Shown: positions 28,108-36,619, numbered from the stretch's first letter. The stretch: 64,000 bases of DNA from Bacteroidales bacterium (GCA_017454265.1 JAFTDJ010000021.1:26034-90033), one strand, 5' to 3'. Program-made: numbers and translations. Notes: generated from the sequence alone by a model not told the origin.

Positions 28108-29717
28108 TATATTGGATCTACGTCTATGATTACGCGTACACGGCCCCCCGCCTTCTTCTCGAAGTCAAGCGCCCTCGCACGCAATTCCTGTTTCTTTTTT
28201 GTGAGGCTGCCGTCCGGTGTCAAGACCAGCCGCTCCTTGCGCCCGCCGAAATCCGTATCCACCAGACGGGTATAGGGGGGTAGGGCGAAGCTTCGCCTCT
28301 CCTCCAGAAGCCGTGGATATATGTCTTCGAAGCTCCTGAATACAGGATGCTCCTGTTTGGCTGTCTGCACTATGAATGTACCCCTGCATTGCTCCCGCAA
28401 CATGGCCAGGGTCTGCACGGCGCGCTCGTCGGAACGGAATCCGTCGTCTGAAAACAGAGCGTCCGCCTGAAGTATCGCAACAAGGGAATACCCTCCAAGG
28501 TCGGACAGGCGGGCCTGGGCAGGTGTATAAATGTCGGCTTGTATATCCTTGAACAACTCTGCAGCCTGCCCAAGCAACTCGTCCGGTTTTTCCCAGCCGC
28601 GTATCAAAGCAACAGGACCTCCCGATAATGCTGCAGCTTTGAGGAGTTTCCTTGAGAAATGTCCCACCATACCGTTTTTGTGCTTCTCCTCGCTTACGTC
28701 TATGACAGTCATACGCGCAGATGGCTGAACGGCTTTTTGCAATTCGTACTTACCGCTCACAGCATTATAGTAGGATTCCAGCGACGGAGACGGAGAGCCG
28801 AGCACCACCGGGCATCCGTGTATGCGGCCAAGCATTACAGCGGCATCACGGGCATTGTATCTCGGATTGTGTTCGGACTGTTTGTAAAAAGGGTCCTGCT
28901 CGTTATCTACTATTATAAGACCGAGCCTGCTGAACGGAAGGAAAAGGGCACTTCTCGCGCCAATCACCACCTGCCCGCCAAAACTGCGGAGATCTTCGGC
29001 CACCCTGCGCCTGCGAGCCTCGGAGATGTGCGAGTTCACGCTGTGGACTTGTCCGGGAAAGGCTTTCTCAAACATACCTTCCAACAAGTCCCCCATTGCT
29101 ATTTCCGGCGTAAGTACAAGTACATTCCGACCTTGGGAAAGCACATCGCGACAAAGCTCCAGGTAGTGTTCCGGACGGCCTGCGCCGGCAAAAAGCACCG
29201 GTTTGGGAGGGCGGGAAGTCTTTCCGGATGTGACCGGACAAGGAATCCGGGTGAGTTCATCTATCTGTCGCCTGATTTTATCTCTTTCCGCTTCCAGCCT
29301 CTCCCGCACATTATCACGATGTTTTTTTGTTAAAGCCTCTTCACGGACAGCCAAGCGCTGATGCAGACGCTCAAGGATGCTGGCGGCTTTCTGCTCCCCC
29401 TTGATTTTACCTGCCGGGCAGGCCGTTTTGTAGACCTCGCCTATACTGCACAGATAATACCCGGAAAGGAAATCCCAGAAGGCGAGCTCCTCCGCGCTCA
29501 CCGCCGGCAGTTCGTCACAGATTCTGGTTACACTTTGTATCTTGGTCTCGTCGAGCCCCGGAGTTTCCGTGCATTGCAGTACAACGCCAACATAGCTGCG
29601 CCTGGCAAAAACGACGGAAACACGCGTTCCGGGGGCAAGGGCTTTTGGGCTGCTGTACCAAGGCACCCACTCCAGACGGAGCGGGAGAATCACCTGTATG
29701 AAGCAGCACCCGGGCAT
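28107..29717 (-). CDS. priA: PriA-like primosomal protein N', shortened and ATPase-dead
   Basis: The protein aligns with PriA end to end but is only 536 aa against about 730-820. The N-terminal 3'-DNA-binding domain (about 1-105) and the C-terminal end (RSFALPPYTRL ... IIDVDPI) remain. In the helicase core the Walker A GVTGSGKT is FAGAGRPE (about 176-183), the DEEH box is DNEQ (271-274), SAT is SPS (308-310) and motif VI (GRAGR) is gone. The paired zinc ribbons are replaced by a short linker. No frameshift is needed to explain this. Actinobacterial PriA has also lost helicase motifs, so a structural primosome role is possible (inference). It is coupled to lpdA. Confidence 0.85.
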   Translation of the reverse strand: MPGCCFIQVILPLRLEWVPWYSSPKALAPGTRVSVVFARRSYVGVVLQCTETPGLDETKIQSVTRICDELPAVSAEELAFWDFLSGYYLCSIGEVYKTACPAGKIKGEQKAASILERLHQRLAVREEALTKKHRDNVRERLEAERDKIRRQIDELTRIPCPVTSGKTSRPPKPVLFAGAGRPEHYLELCRDVLSQGRNVLVLTPEIAMGDLLEGMFEKAFPGQVHSVNSHISEARRRRVAEDLRSFGGQVVIGARSALFLPFSRLGLIIVDNEQDPFYKQSEHNPRYNARDAAVMLGRIHGCPVVLGSPSPSLESYYNAVSGKYELQKAVQPSARMTVIDVSEEKHKNGMVGHFSRKLLKAAALSGGPVALIRGWEKPDELLGQAAELFKDIQADIYTPAQARLSDLGGYSLVAILQADALFSDDGFRSDERAVQTLAMLREQCRGTFIVQTAKQEHPVFRSFEDIYPRLLEERRSFALPPYTRLVDTDFGGRKERLVLTPDGSLTKKKQELRARALDFEKKAGGRVRVIIDVDPI

Positions 29718-29724
29718 TTCGAGA

Positions 29725-29732
29725 CAAAAATA
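29725..29732 (-). promoter_or_regulatory. -7 box for priA-lpdA
   Basis: The minus strand reads TATTTTTG (TAnnTTTG), with a TTTG 22 nt upstream. The predicted +1 is 29718, one base before the A of the priA ATG, so the mRNA would be essentially leaderless. Confidence 0.5.
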
Positions 29733-29742
29733 TAAAATTTTA

Positions 29743-29773
29743 TTTGTAAAGTCTCAAATTATTTCTACCTTTG
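29743..29773 (+). promoter_or_regulatory. tRNA-Phe promoter
   Basis: TTTG (29743-29746), a 19-nt spacer and TACCTTTG (29766-29773) form a near-ideal Bacteroidota sigma-70-type promoter. The predicted start is about 29780, 12 nt before the mature tRNA. Confidence 0.75.
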
Positions 29774-29791
29774 CATTCCCACAAGGGAACT

Positions 29792-29864
29792 GGTGCTGTA
29801 GCTCAGGTGGTAGAGCAATGGACTGAAAATCCATGTGTCGCTGGTTCAACTCCCGCCAGCACCA
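29792..29864 (+). tRNA. tRNA-Phe (anticodon GAA)
   Basis: A 73-nt cloverleaf: acceptor GGTGCTG/CAGCACC, D-arm GCTC/GAGC, anticodon stem ATGGA/TCCAT with loop CTGAAAA (anticodon GAA at 29825-29827), TTC-containing T-loop and discriminator A. The T-stem GCTGG/CCCGC has one T-C mismatch at its middle pair. CCA is not encoded and must be added by the CCA-adding enzyme. It has its own promoter and terminator, so it is a single-gene unit. Confidence 0.95.
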
Positions 29865-29865
29865 C

Positions 29866-29900
29866 AAAAAAAACCGACAAGCAATTGCCGGTTTTTTTTA
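29866..29900 (+). terminator. Intrinsic terminator after tRNA-Phe
   Basis: An A-rich arm ending in ACCG (29873-29876) pairs with CGGT (29889-29892) across a 12-nt loop and continues as A-U pairs into a run of eight or nine T. It is directly downstream of the tRNA. Confidence 0.7.
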
Positions 29901-29920
29901 TTATCTGGACTCCACCAGTC

Positions 29921-30280
29921 CTAACGTCTTGTGGGGAACTCCGCTATGCGCAAGGTGGTGCAACCGTAAGGAATCAGTTCTATCCATCGCTCTTCCCCTG
30001 TGTCTTTTCCGTCTTCCGTAAAATACGCTACAGGGCCGACCGAGCCGTTTACGGCAACCCAGTCCGGGAGTTCCACTGCCTTCGCACGCAGCACGACCGG
30101 AGCATTGTCCACATTCCAGGGATATGAACCATCATAATGGCGCTCCTCCACGAGTTCGATTACGCTGTCATTCTTCCGCAGGGCGAAGTTCCATGGCGTG
30201 GTGGAAGTAACCTCATAATAGGAGCTTCCGTACTGCTGCCTGTCAGCCCCTTCAAACTCCTTTCGTTCCCATTTTTCGGC
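29921..30280 (-). pseudogene. C-terminal fragment resembling GH127-type (beta-L-arabinofuranosidase-like) proteins
   Basis: A 119-codon frame is open from just below a TGA at 30281-30283 down to TAG at 29921-29923. It reads like the end of a secreted glycosidase: KEFEGADRQQYGSSYYEV, TTPWNFAL, then VVLRAKAVELPDW and a C-terminal IPYGCTTLRIAEFP. The PWN...LIPYGCTxLRIxxFP pattern is what I associate with C-termini of GH127-like proteins (from memory, moderate certainty). There is no credible start and no catalytic region, and its 5' end overlaps the end of the mutarotase-like gene in another frame. It is most likely a decayed remnant. Confidence 0.45.
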
Positions 30281-31121
30281 TCACGGTTGAATACCTGAGC
30301 GCCGGCAGGCGCGTACGGAATGTATTGTACGGCTCCGGGCAGGCGACCCTGTGGTTCGCCCAGAAAACGATGTGCGACAAAGCCGTATCTCCGCTTATAC
30401 TCACTCCGCGGGAAGCCTCCCTGAGAATTAAAGCGTAAGGAGTACTGGAGGCACCGGCTGCGTGCATATTTCCCATATACACCGATTCGCCTTCTACCAG
30501 TTTTCTGGAGAAGCGCAGGCCGGAGGCGGAAAGTGCAACGCTGTCGTGTTGCGCACGCCAGCTGCCTTCAGGTCTGAAAGCCACATCCAGCATTCTGTCG
30601 GGGCCGACTCCCAGATTTCCAAGGGTCCAGAAGTTATGGTTATACACTTCTCCATCCAGCACGGGGCCAAGGCTGTCCAGGCTATGGCGAATCTCAAAAG
30701 AATCCGGACCGGTACAACAAATATCTTTTCTGTAGTCGTACCATCCAGGAAGGATCTGCCTGAAGGCAACACCCCCGGGACTTTTCTCAATTCTCCAATC
30801 CCCCTCATCGGACAATTCATAAAGACGGAAACGGTCATACGCCTCATCATCAGGTCTTTTCAACAACCCCACTCCAATCTTCAGGAAAGCCTCTCCCGGC
30901 GCTGCAGATTCAAAGCCGTTTGCGGAAAACTCCTCTGCAGGACCGCATACGGTATCGTGCCGGAAAGGGTCGTAACCCTCGAACCATCGGTCTGCATACT
31001 CAACGCCTTTGAAGACAATGCTGTCGAAAACTCCCGACCTGTCGAAACGGGTTCCCCTGTAGAATCCGTCCAGGGGCTCGTGAATCGCCATTTCAAGGTC
31101 TCCAAAGCCTATAACCAGCAT
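30252..31121 (-). CDS. Galactose-mutarotase-like protein (aldose 1-epimerase superfamily)
   Basis: A 289-aa protein with features of a Bacteroidota mutarotase-like family: FYRGTRFDRSGVFDSIVFKG, YDPFRHDTVCGPAEEF, VYNHNFWTLG and a C-terminal SHIVFWANHRVACPEPY. These proteins probably equilibrate sugar anomers. There is no signal peptide. It is the last intact gene of the sugar operon, one base after the ROK kinase stop. The last 20-25 residues do not look like family C-termini and run out of frame into the fragment downstream, so a small indel near 30290-30330 is possible. Enzymatic role unproven. Confidence 0.6.
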   Translation of the reverse strand: MLVIGFGDLEMAIHEPLDGFYRGTRFDRSGVFDSIVFKGVEYADRWFEGYDPFRHDTVCGPAEEFSANGFESAAPGEAFLKIGVGLLKRPDDEAYDRFRLYELSDEGDWRIEKSPGGVAFRQILPGWYDYRKDICCTGPDSFEIRHSLDSLGPVLDGEVYNHNFWTLGNLGVGPDRMLDVAFRPEGSWRAQHDSVALSASGLRFSRKLVEGESVYMGNMHAAGASSTPYALILREASRGVSISGDTALSHIVFWANHRVACPEPYNTFRTRLPALRYSTVSRKMGTKGV

Positions 31122-31122
31122 A

Positions 31123-31917
31123 TCAGAACATACTTTTCAGCCCCCGGAAGACAGCCCCTTCCGGAGAAGGTACCACAGCGACTCCCGGAAGTTCCCCCTC
31201 GAGAGGCCCGACAAACAAAGAAAGAGATTTGGAAATCTGGCCTCCGATCAATACAGCCGAAAGTTCCAACTTCCGGGCCAAAGGTGCGAGAACCTGGCCG
31301 AGAAGCCTGCCCGTGCCCTGATAGACGTCTAAAGCCGCCTGATCGCCTGAGAAAGCCAGACGCGCTACGTCGTATGCCGACAGTCCGGAACCCCCAGTAA
31401 TCTGCTCATAAGCAGAGACAATACCGCGTCCGCTGATACGGTCTTCCAGTAGTCCGCCATTATGAGGCAGGTTCCAAAGCCCGTACGCAGGAGACAGGGA
31501 CTGATTGCACTGAACAACGCCGGAAACTGCATAAGAAAAGCCAAGACCGGTCCCAAGAGTGACAAGTGCACAGTTGGAACTTCCCAGATCAAGCATTTCA
31601 AGCGCCCCGGCCAGTACCGCATTTACGTCGTGCATGAACTTAAGGCTCACGTCCTCCTGCAGCCCGGCAATCTCCCGGAAGCTGCAGCCGTAAACCGAGG
31701 CGAACTTATGCTTCATCAGGAAAATCCCCTCACGGTAATCGAAGGGGCCGGGAATTGCAACGCCGACGGCATCTACTGCTTCAACCGGGCCGACAGCATC
31801 CTTTAAGGATTGCTGTATCTGCATGCGGCTCCCGGAAGACGGCACAGGAATCTGCCGGCCGTCGCTGCACTTGATGAAAGTGCCGCCTACGTCAAGCAGG
31901 ATCGTTCTGGTATCCAT
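31123..31917 (-). CDS. ROK-family sugar kinase
   Basis: A 264-aa ROK protein with DVGGTFIK (phosphate loop), GVAIPGPF, the catalytic Asp in FMHDVNAVLAG and GTGLGFSY. It lacks the usual ROK zinc motif (CxCGxxGC): the corresponding stretch is GLWNLPHNGG. With no HTH domain it is a kinase and not a repressor. The operon (transporter, isomerase, M6PI-like protein) suggests it phosphorylates the isomerised sugar. Its 5' end overlaps the preceding gene by 26 bp. Substrate unknown. Confidence 0.85.
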   Translation of the reverse strand: MDTRTILLDVGGTFIKCSDGRQIPVPSSGSRMQIQQSLKDAVGPVEAVDAVGVAIPGPFDYREGIFLMKHKFASVYGCSFREIAGLQEDVSLKFMHDVNAVLAGALEMLDLGSSNCALVTLGTGLGFSYAVSGVVQCNQSLSPAYGLWNLPHNGGLLEDRISGRGIVSAYEQITGGSGLSAYDVARLAFSGDQAALDVYQGTGRLLGQVLAPLARKLELSAVLIGGQISKSLSLFVGPLEGELPGVAVVPSPEGAVFRGLKSMF

Positions 31918-33763
31918 CTCGCAGACAAGTCTTGTGTACGCGTATGGGCTCCTTGCCGAGATTCTCGATAACGTATCTGCCCATGCTCGCAGGCACGCAG
32001 GCTATCTCCATGAAATCAAGGTCAAAAAACCTCTCAGGGTGTTCCTTGCTGCGGATACGTATGCTTTCCCCGTCCACCAGGGTAAGCACGTGGAATTTCT
32101 CCCCGCGGGTATCCTGTTCGCACGCCTTGTCGAATTCCAGGCGGCGCAGGGATATGTACATCTGGGGATTCTCGCCCAGGATGTATTCGCTCCAACCGCC
32201 CCCGGAGACGTCCAGTCTTGGCTCCTGTACGATGTACTCGGGGCTTTCGGGGTCATGTATCACGCTGTGGCGACGGTCCTGCCGTACGTTCAATTCCCCA
32301 AGATGCGTGTGGATAGGGCGCTGCTTGCCGTCGAAGTCGAGACGGAGATAATCGTACATCTTATAAGTATAGGAGCCTATGGTCAGCGAGCCTATCTCAA
32401 GAATCACCTGATTCCGGCCGCTGGAATGTATGGTGCCGGCAGGCAGCATAACCTGCAGGCCGGGCTTGGATTCCTCATAGCTCACATACTTCATATAGTC
32501 GCAGGGCACGTGATCGGTGTCGGCCGCCTCTATCTCCTTGAAGAAAGCGGGAATGTCGGCGTCGTCGCGGAAGCCTATGAAGGTCTTCGCCTCGTGACCG
32601 GTCACCACTACGTAATAACTCTCGTCCTGGCGTCCGAACTCGTTGTAGTTCTCCACGTTGAACTTGCCTCCGGAGTGGCACTGGATGCTCATATTGCCGG
32701 TCGAGTGATACGAATCGTCCCAGTTGAAACGTATAGGGAAATACCCTTTGTACTTGCGCACGCAGTCTTCGCCCATCAGCTTTACGCCTTCCTTGTGGAC
32801 GAAAGAGCAGAAATTGATGTCCAGCTTCTCACCTCCTGCATCAACCAGCACGCTGACTTCCATAGGTATGAAGTCGAACACCCAGGCAGCGTTGCGCATC
32901 TTCTCCGGGAGCCCGCGCTGCTTCTTCATATAGGAGCCGCCCCAAACGCCTTCCAGGTAACATGGCTTGGCGCGGAAAGGATACTTGACAAGCTGGGCGC
33001 ATATCTCCGAGAAACTGCCGAAAGGCATCATCTGCAGGTTCGCCCGGTCATTGTCCAGGAAGTACCAGTCGATGGCGCTCTCGGAAAAAAGCTCCTTGCG
33101 CAGCTGCACCGCATTCTCGAAGTCGCAGTAATAGCAGCGGCGTATAGTCCTGTTGATGATGCCGGTGTGCTTCTTGCCTATGTTGGCGTACTCGCCGGCA
33201 CGAATACGGAGCATACTGTTCATGGGGGTTATATCCAGCCAGCATTTCACGTCGTACATCCCGCGGAACTCCTTTATAAGGGAGCCGTAACCGTACACTA
33301 TGACAAGTTTGCCGGGAGCCTTGAGGCCGGGAACATACTCCCTGAAAGCCTTTACCCCGGCTTCATCCATCAAGCCGATGTATCCGCCGTGATATACTTT
33401 GCCATAGAGGAGGGTGGGATCAATTCTTTTGTCCCAGATCAGGAGAGGGTCTATGATACTGTCTATTTCCTCGCCGCTCTTGAATGTGCGGACGGCGCTG
33501 TCCACAAATTCAATCTTGAAACCGAACACCTCGCACTCCCTTGCCAGAAGGCTCACCATCAAATCCCACTTGGCCGTCGTATATCCGTCGAAGGCTATGA
33601 TGACTCCTTCTTTCTCCACCATCGGGGCCAGCTCCGTCATCAGTCGTTTTGCAACTGCCTGATTGCCGCCGGACACTATCGATTCTACCGTCTTTTTTGA
33701 AAGTTCCGGCCTGTTCACGGGCTTGGGGTCGTGATAGGGGAACGGGTTATACATAAAACTCAT
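31892..33763 (-). CDS. Large class I mannose-6-phosphate isomerase-like protein
   Basis: 623 aa. Residues from about 300 on resemble the type I phosphomannose isomerase cupin, with Zn/substrate residues in QCHSGGKFNVENYNEFGRQD, MLPAGTIHSSGRNQ and IGSYTYKMYDYLRLD. The N-terminal 300 residues (VIIAFDGYTTAKWDLMVSLL, LLIWDKRIDPTLLYG) look like a nucleoside-kinase-type alpha/beta domain whose P-loop is missing. Large versions of this protein occur in Bacteroidota sugar loci. Its place between isomerase and ROK kinase genes suggests action on the phosphorylated sugar. The exact reaction is unknown. An alternative ATG lies three codons in. Confidence 0.7.
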   Translation of the reverse strand: MSFMYNPFPYHDPKPVNRPELSKKTVESIVSGGNQAVAKRLMTELAPMVEKEGVIIAFDGYTTAKWDLMVSLLARECEVFGFKIEFVDSAVRTFKSGEEIDSIIDPLLIWDKRIDPTLLYGKVYHGGYIGLMDEAGVKAFREYVPGLKAPGKLVIVYGYGSLIKEFRGMYDVKCWLDITPMNSMLRIRAGEYANIGKKHTGIINRTIRRCYYCDFENAVQLRKELFSESAIDWYFLDNDRANLQMMPFGSFSEICAQLVKYPFRAKPCYLEGVWGGSYMKKQRGLPEKMRNAAWVFDFIPMEVSVLVDAGGEKLDINFCSFVHKEGVKLMGEDCVRKYKGYFPIRFNWDDSYHSTGNMSIQCHSGGKFNVENYNEFGRQDESYYVVVTGHEAKTFIGFRDDADIPAFFKEIEAADTDHVPCDYMKYVSYEESKPGLQVMLPAGTIHSSGRNQVILEIGSLTIGSYTYKMYDYLRLDFDGKQRPIHTHLGELNVRQDRRHSVIHDPESPEYIVQEPRLDVSGGGWSEYILGENPQMYISLRRLEFDKACEQDTRGEKFHVLTLVDGESIRIRSKEHPERFFDLDFMEIACVPASMGRYVIENLGKEPIRVHKTCLRDGYQNDPA

Positions 33764-33837
33764 ATATTTCTATCTTACTTTTTCAATTATTGTACGATGT
33801 TACTTTTGCTTACGTTCTGCTGATTTGGGGGTGAGTT

Positions 33838-35313
33838 TTATGTACGATTCTTTCTTATATCGTAATACTCAAATCCCATTATTTCGGCGAAGGCCTCGAG
33901 CTGTGGGCGCCAGTCGCCGTCAGCGATGGCGAAATGCTGGGTTGATCCTATCTTCAGTATCTGCTCGAAGAGTTCCTTCACCGGCACCACCGGCCTGAAA
34001 ATAGTGTGGCTGTAGGTTGCCAGGAGGTGCTTTTTGGTGCTCTGGGGAGTATCTTTTTCGGATAGGCTTTCCGCCTGGAAAGTAATCAGCTTGTAACGGC
34101 CGTCTTCTTCGTAAAGGCCGGCAACCGTCTTCATGCCCGGGCTGAACCGATACCAGGCGAAAGGCGCCCCGGCATATTTCCAGTTCGTCTTGGCAAAACG
34201 CACATCCCTGGAAATCACGACATTGTCCTGCCACTCGGGGTCGTTATGGTCGTTGGGGCCAGCGTGCCCGCCGGCAAAGGTACCGAAGTCGTCCTCGATA
34301 TGGAACGGCTCAATGAAATTCACATTCTTTCCGCTCAACAGCTTGAGTATGTATGTAATCAGGCCGGCGCCTATGTCCGCTTCCGGCACCAGCACGCTCA
34401 CGTTCTCGTTGAACCACCGGGGATAGAAACCGGCGCGGCATCCCGCGGTGCGGAATGTGGCCTGGTCTATGTCGTTATAAACGTAGCAGTCTATGTCGTT
34501 CTTCCGGGCGAGCTTCTTGATGGCCAGGGTCGCCTTGACGCAGCCTATGAACTTGTCGTACTCGACGTCAGGCATCATCTTGTACCTGGACGTGAGTTCA
34601 TCCGCATATTCCTTCACCTCATCATCGGTAAGACTGTCTATTTCCGCCCCGTATTCGCTGTAGGGCAGGTAATGGATTTCCGGGCCTATCTTAGTAAACA
34701 GATCGTAGTTATCGATATACGTGCTCCACATCGCCTCGTTCATATTTGCCATGAGGCCTACATTGGAATGACGCAGGATGCTGCGGGCTTTTGCGGCGTC
34801 GGCGTAAACTTTCATTTTTTCCGTCACTTCCTCTCTCGTCCCCAACACCGTATGCACGCCCTTGCGGGGCACCCGGCGCACGCTTCCGGAGCCCTCCAAC
34901 GAGCCCACAAGCGTTCCGGCGCACAGATAATCCACGAAGTCGTCTTCGTCGAGCGTGGTCTCGAAGCTCATCCTCGGCTTGGCGACGTTCGCAAAGAAGA
35001 CAGGCATGGGAGGACAGTCGCGCAGGAATCGTATCCAGGCGAAATCTTCGCTCCAACTCAGGAACTCGGCATACACGAAATCGACTTTCTCAGAGTAGAA
35101 CAAATCCATCGCTTTCTGTGCATCCTCCCTCTCATACACGATACCCGGATCCACGAGCTCCAGAAAATCCATAGTAGCCTTGATTTCCTTGACCGCTTTG
35201 TCTTTGCGTTCGCCGTATGTCCCTCTCACCGGACCGCTCAGGTTCTTGAAACGGGGAGAGGCTATGAGGAGCAATCCCGCCTTGGGTCTGCGAAGTTTAT
35301 CTTTTGCTTGCAT
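33838..35313 (-). CDS. L-fucose/L-arabinose isomerase family protein
   Basis: A 491-aa cytoplasmic isomerase-fold protein. Recognisable segments are GPVRGTYGER near the N-terminus, LMANMNEAMWSTY, YNDIDQATFRTAGCRAG and the metal-site-like HIEDDFGTFAGGHAGPNDHND, plus a terminal STQHFAIADGDWRPQLEAFAE... region. The family converts aldoses and ketoses with Mn2+. Divergence from true FucI/AraA leaves the sugar undecided. It starts 3 bp after the MFS transporter gene ends and belongs to the GntR-controlled operon. Confidence 0.75.
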   Translation of the reverse strand: MQAKDKLRRPKAGLLLIASPRFKNLSGPVRGTYGERKDKAVKEIKATMDFLELVDPGIVYEREDAQKAMDLFYSEKVDFVYAEFLSWSEDFAWIRFLRDCPPMPVFFANVAKPRMSFETTLDEDDFVDYLCAGTLVGSLEGSGSVRRVPRKGVHTVLGTREEVTEKMKVYADAAKARSILRHSNVGLMANMNEAMWSTYIDNYDLFTKIGPEIHYLPYSEYGAEIDSLTDDEVKEYADELTSRYKMMPDVEYDKFIGCVKATLAIKKLARKNDIDCYVYNDIDQATFRTAGCRAGFYPRWFNENVSVLVPEADIGAGLITYILKLLSGKNVNFIEPFHIEDDFGTFAGGHAGPNDHNDPEWQDNVVISRDVRFAKTNWKYAGAPFAWYRFSPGMKTVAGLYEEDGRYKLITFQAESLSEKDTPQSTKKHLLATYSHTIFRPVVPVKELFEQILKIGSTQHFAIADGDWRPQLEAFAEIMGFEYYDIRKNRT

Positions 35314-35316
35314 GTT

Positions 35317-36558
35317 TTAGTGTAGTTTATTATAGTCTTTCTGGTAATTTGTATTTGCAACTATGAGCATAAGTATGCCGCACACTATCCAAATGACGGC
35401 AAGTATGGGAAAAGTCCGCGACAGCGAACCCATGCTTTCCTTGAGCGCCCCCAGGATAACCGGAGCCAGCGCGCCCACTGCGAATCCCGTCATTATCATT
35501 GCGCTTGAGCAGCTTGCGTGCAGGCGGGGCGGGGTGACGTCGTACAGTACGGAGTAGGTGTTGGCATCGAAGAAAGCGCGGAAGAAGCCCCAGCCGGCGA
35601 AACTCGCGTAAAGCAGCCAACGGGCGGGGTGGCCTCCCATCATGAAGAGAAAAACGGCACCTCCCAGAAGACCTGCTGCCTGGAGCTGCATGCGGCTCTT
35701 ATGGCTGCGGGCGGCGAGCTTGTCGGAAAGGGTACCGGCGAGCAGCACTCCGATGAAGGCAGCCACGTATGTCCAGAACATGGAGTTGAAACCTGCAGCA
35801 GCCTGATTCATATCGAATTCCTCCTGAAGGTAGGCGGGTACCCATGTCATGTAGCCTGTGATGACGAATATCAGGCCGCTGAAGCCTATGGTGAGCATAA
35901 GGGCCGTGGGGGTGGTAAAGACAGTCTTGAATCCTTCGAAGAAACCGGGCCTGGAGAGATCCTTCGGCGACGAAGAATCTCCACCCGCCGGGTAATCCTT
36001 CAGCCGTACAATCATAAGTATGCCCCAGACTATGCCGACGGCGCCGAAAATGATGAAAGAGTACTGCCAGCCCAGTTTGTCCGCAATCAGACCGGCAAGC
36101 CACCCCGCCAGAATCACACCAACGTAATAGGCCGTCTGGTGGATCGACATGGCGCGTGCACGCGTGCCGGTGTGATACTGCCCGAGAAGCGAATAGTTGG
36201 CCGGGCCGAAAAAGGCCTCGCCGCCTCCGGTAGCAACGGAGCGGAGGACTATAAGCCACATGAAGCTGGTCGCAAGACCTGTGAACATCGTGGCGACGCT
36301 CCAGAACAATATGCTCAGCGTAGTCACCCACTTGCGGGAGAAACGGTCACCGGCCCAACCGCCGACGGGCACCATGGCGGCGTAAAACAAGTTGAAAATA
36401 GTGGCTATAAGGCCTACGGAGGTATCGGTAAGCTGAAGGGCGTCCCTGATTGCAGGGAGAACCGTATTGAAGACCTGCCTATCGCCCTGGTTGAGCAAAT
36501 ATGCCATCCAAAGCAAGAACAAAACTTCCCATTTATACCATTTTGCTGACACTTTCAT
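35317..36558 (-). CDS. MFS sugar transporter
   Basis: A 413-aa inner-membrane permease with 12 predicted helices. The start chosen is the ATG at 36556-36558 (MKVSAKWYKWEV); the frame runs on into the operator region without a plausible N-terminus. The MFS loop GGWAGDRFSRK follows helix 2 and GTLSDKLAARSHK follows helix 8. NQGDRQVFNTVLP in helix 1 resembles the anion/sugar-acid and phthalate-type MFS branch more than FucP. First gene of the catabolic operon; its promoter overlaps operator 1. Confidence 0.88.
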   Translation of the reverse strand: MKVSAKWYKWEVLFLLWMAYLLNQGDRQVFNTVLPAIRDALQLTDTSVGLIATIFNLFYAAMVPVGGWAGDRFSRKWVTTLSILFWSVATMFTGLATSFMWLIVLRSVATGGGEAFFGPANYSLLGQYHTGTRARAMSIHQTAYYVGVILAGWLAGLIADKLGWQYSFIIFGAVGIVWGILMIVRLKDYPAGGDSSSPKDLSRPGFFEGFKTVFTTPTALMLTIGFSGLIFVITGYMTWVPAYLQEEFDMNQAAAGFNSMFWTYVAAFIGVLLAGTLSDKLAARSHKSRMQLQAAGLLGGAVFLFMMGGHPARWLLYASFAGWGFFRAFFDANTYSVLYDVTPPRLHASCSSAMIMTGFAVGALAPVILGALKESMGSLSRTFPILAVIWIVCGILMLIVANTNYQKDYNKLH

Positions 36559-36564
36559 CTTTAA

Positions 36565-36584
36565 CTGTGGTATGCTGTGGTGTG
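36565..36584 (+). promoter_or_regulatory. Operator 1: tandem CTGTGGTRTG repeat at the MFS operon start
   Basis: CTGTGGTATG followed directly by CTGTGGTGTG, a 10-bp direct repeat. It covers the predicted transcription start (about 36581) of the MFS operon and lies just upstream of the ATG at 36558. Copies of the same repeat occur at 36637-36652 and 40727-40742. The probable ligand is the GntR regulator encoded divergently. Confidence 0.75.
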
Positions 36585-36587
36585 ATG

Positions 36588-36619
36588 CAAAAGTGAGAAT
36601 TATTTTTGTGCTTTGCAAA
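36588..36619 (-). promoter_or_regulatory. MFS operon promoter
   Basis: On the minus strand TTTG (36619-36616), a 20-nt spacer and CACTTTTG (36595-36588) match the Bacteroidota consensus except for the first -7 base. The predicted +1 near 36581 falls inside operator 1, a layout suited to repression. Confidence 0.55.

Noticed and set aside
29220-29240. TSGKT sequence at PriA residues 163-167 as a Walker A motif
   Set aside because: It lies about 10 residues before the conserved position, in the linker, and is not followed by the expected helix. The aligned Walker A site is FAGAGRPE.
31823-33700. A 625-codon plus-strand open frame opposite the M6PI-like gene
   Set aside because: The minus-strand gene has family motifs and operon context. 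The plus-strand product has none and no promoter.
33764-33837. Internal promoter between the isomerase and M6PI-like genes
   Set aside because: The 74-bp gap has no TAnnTTTG on the minus strand and no hairpin, so it is treated as an intra-operon spacer.
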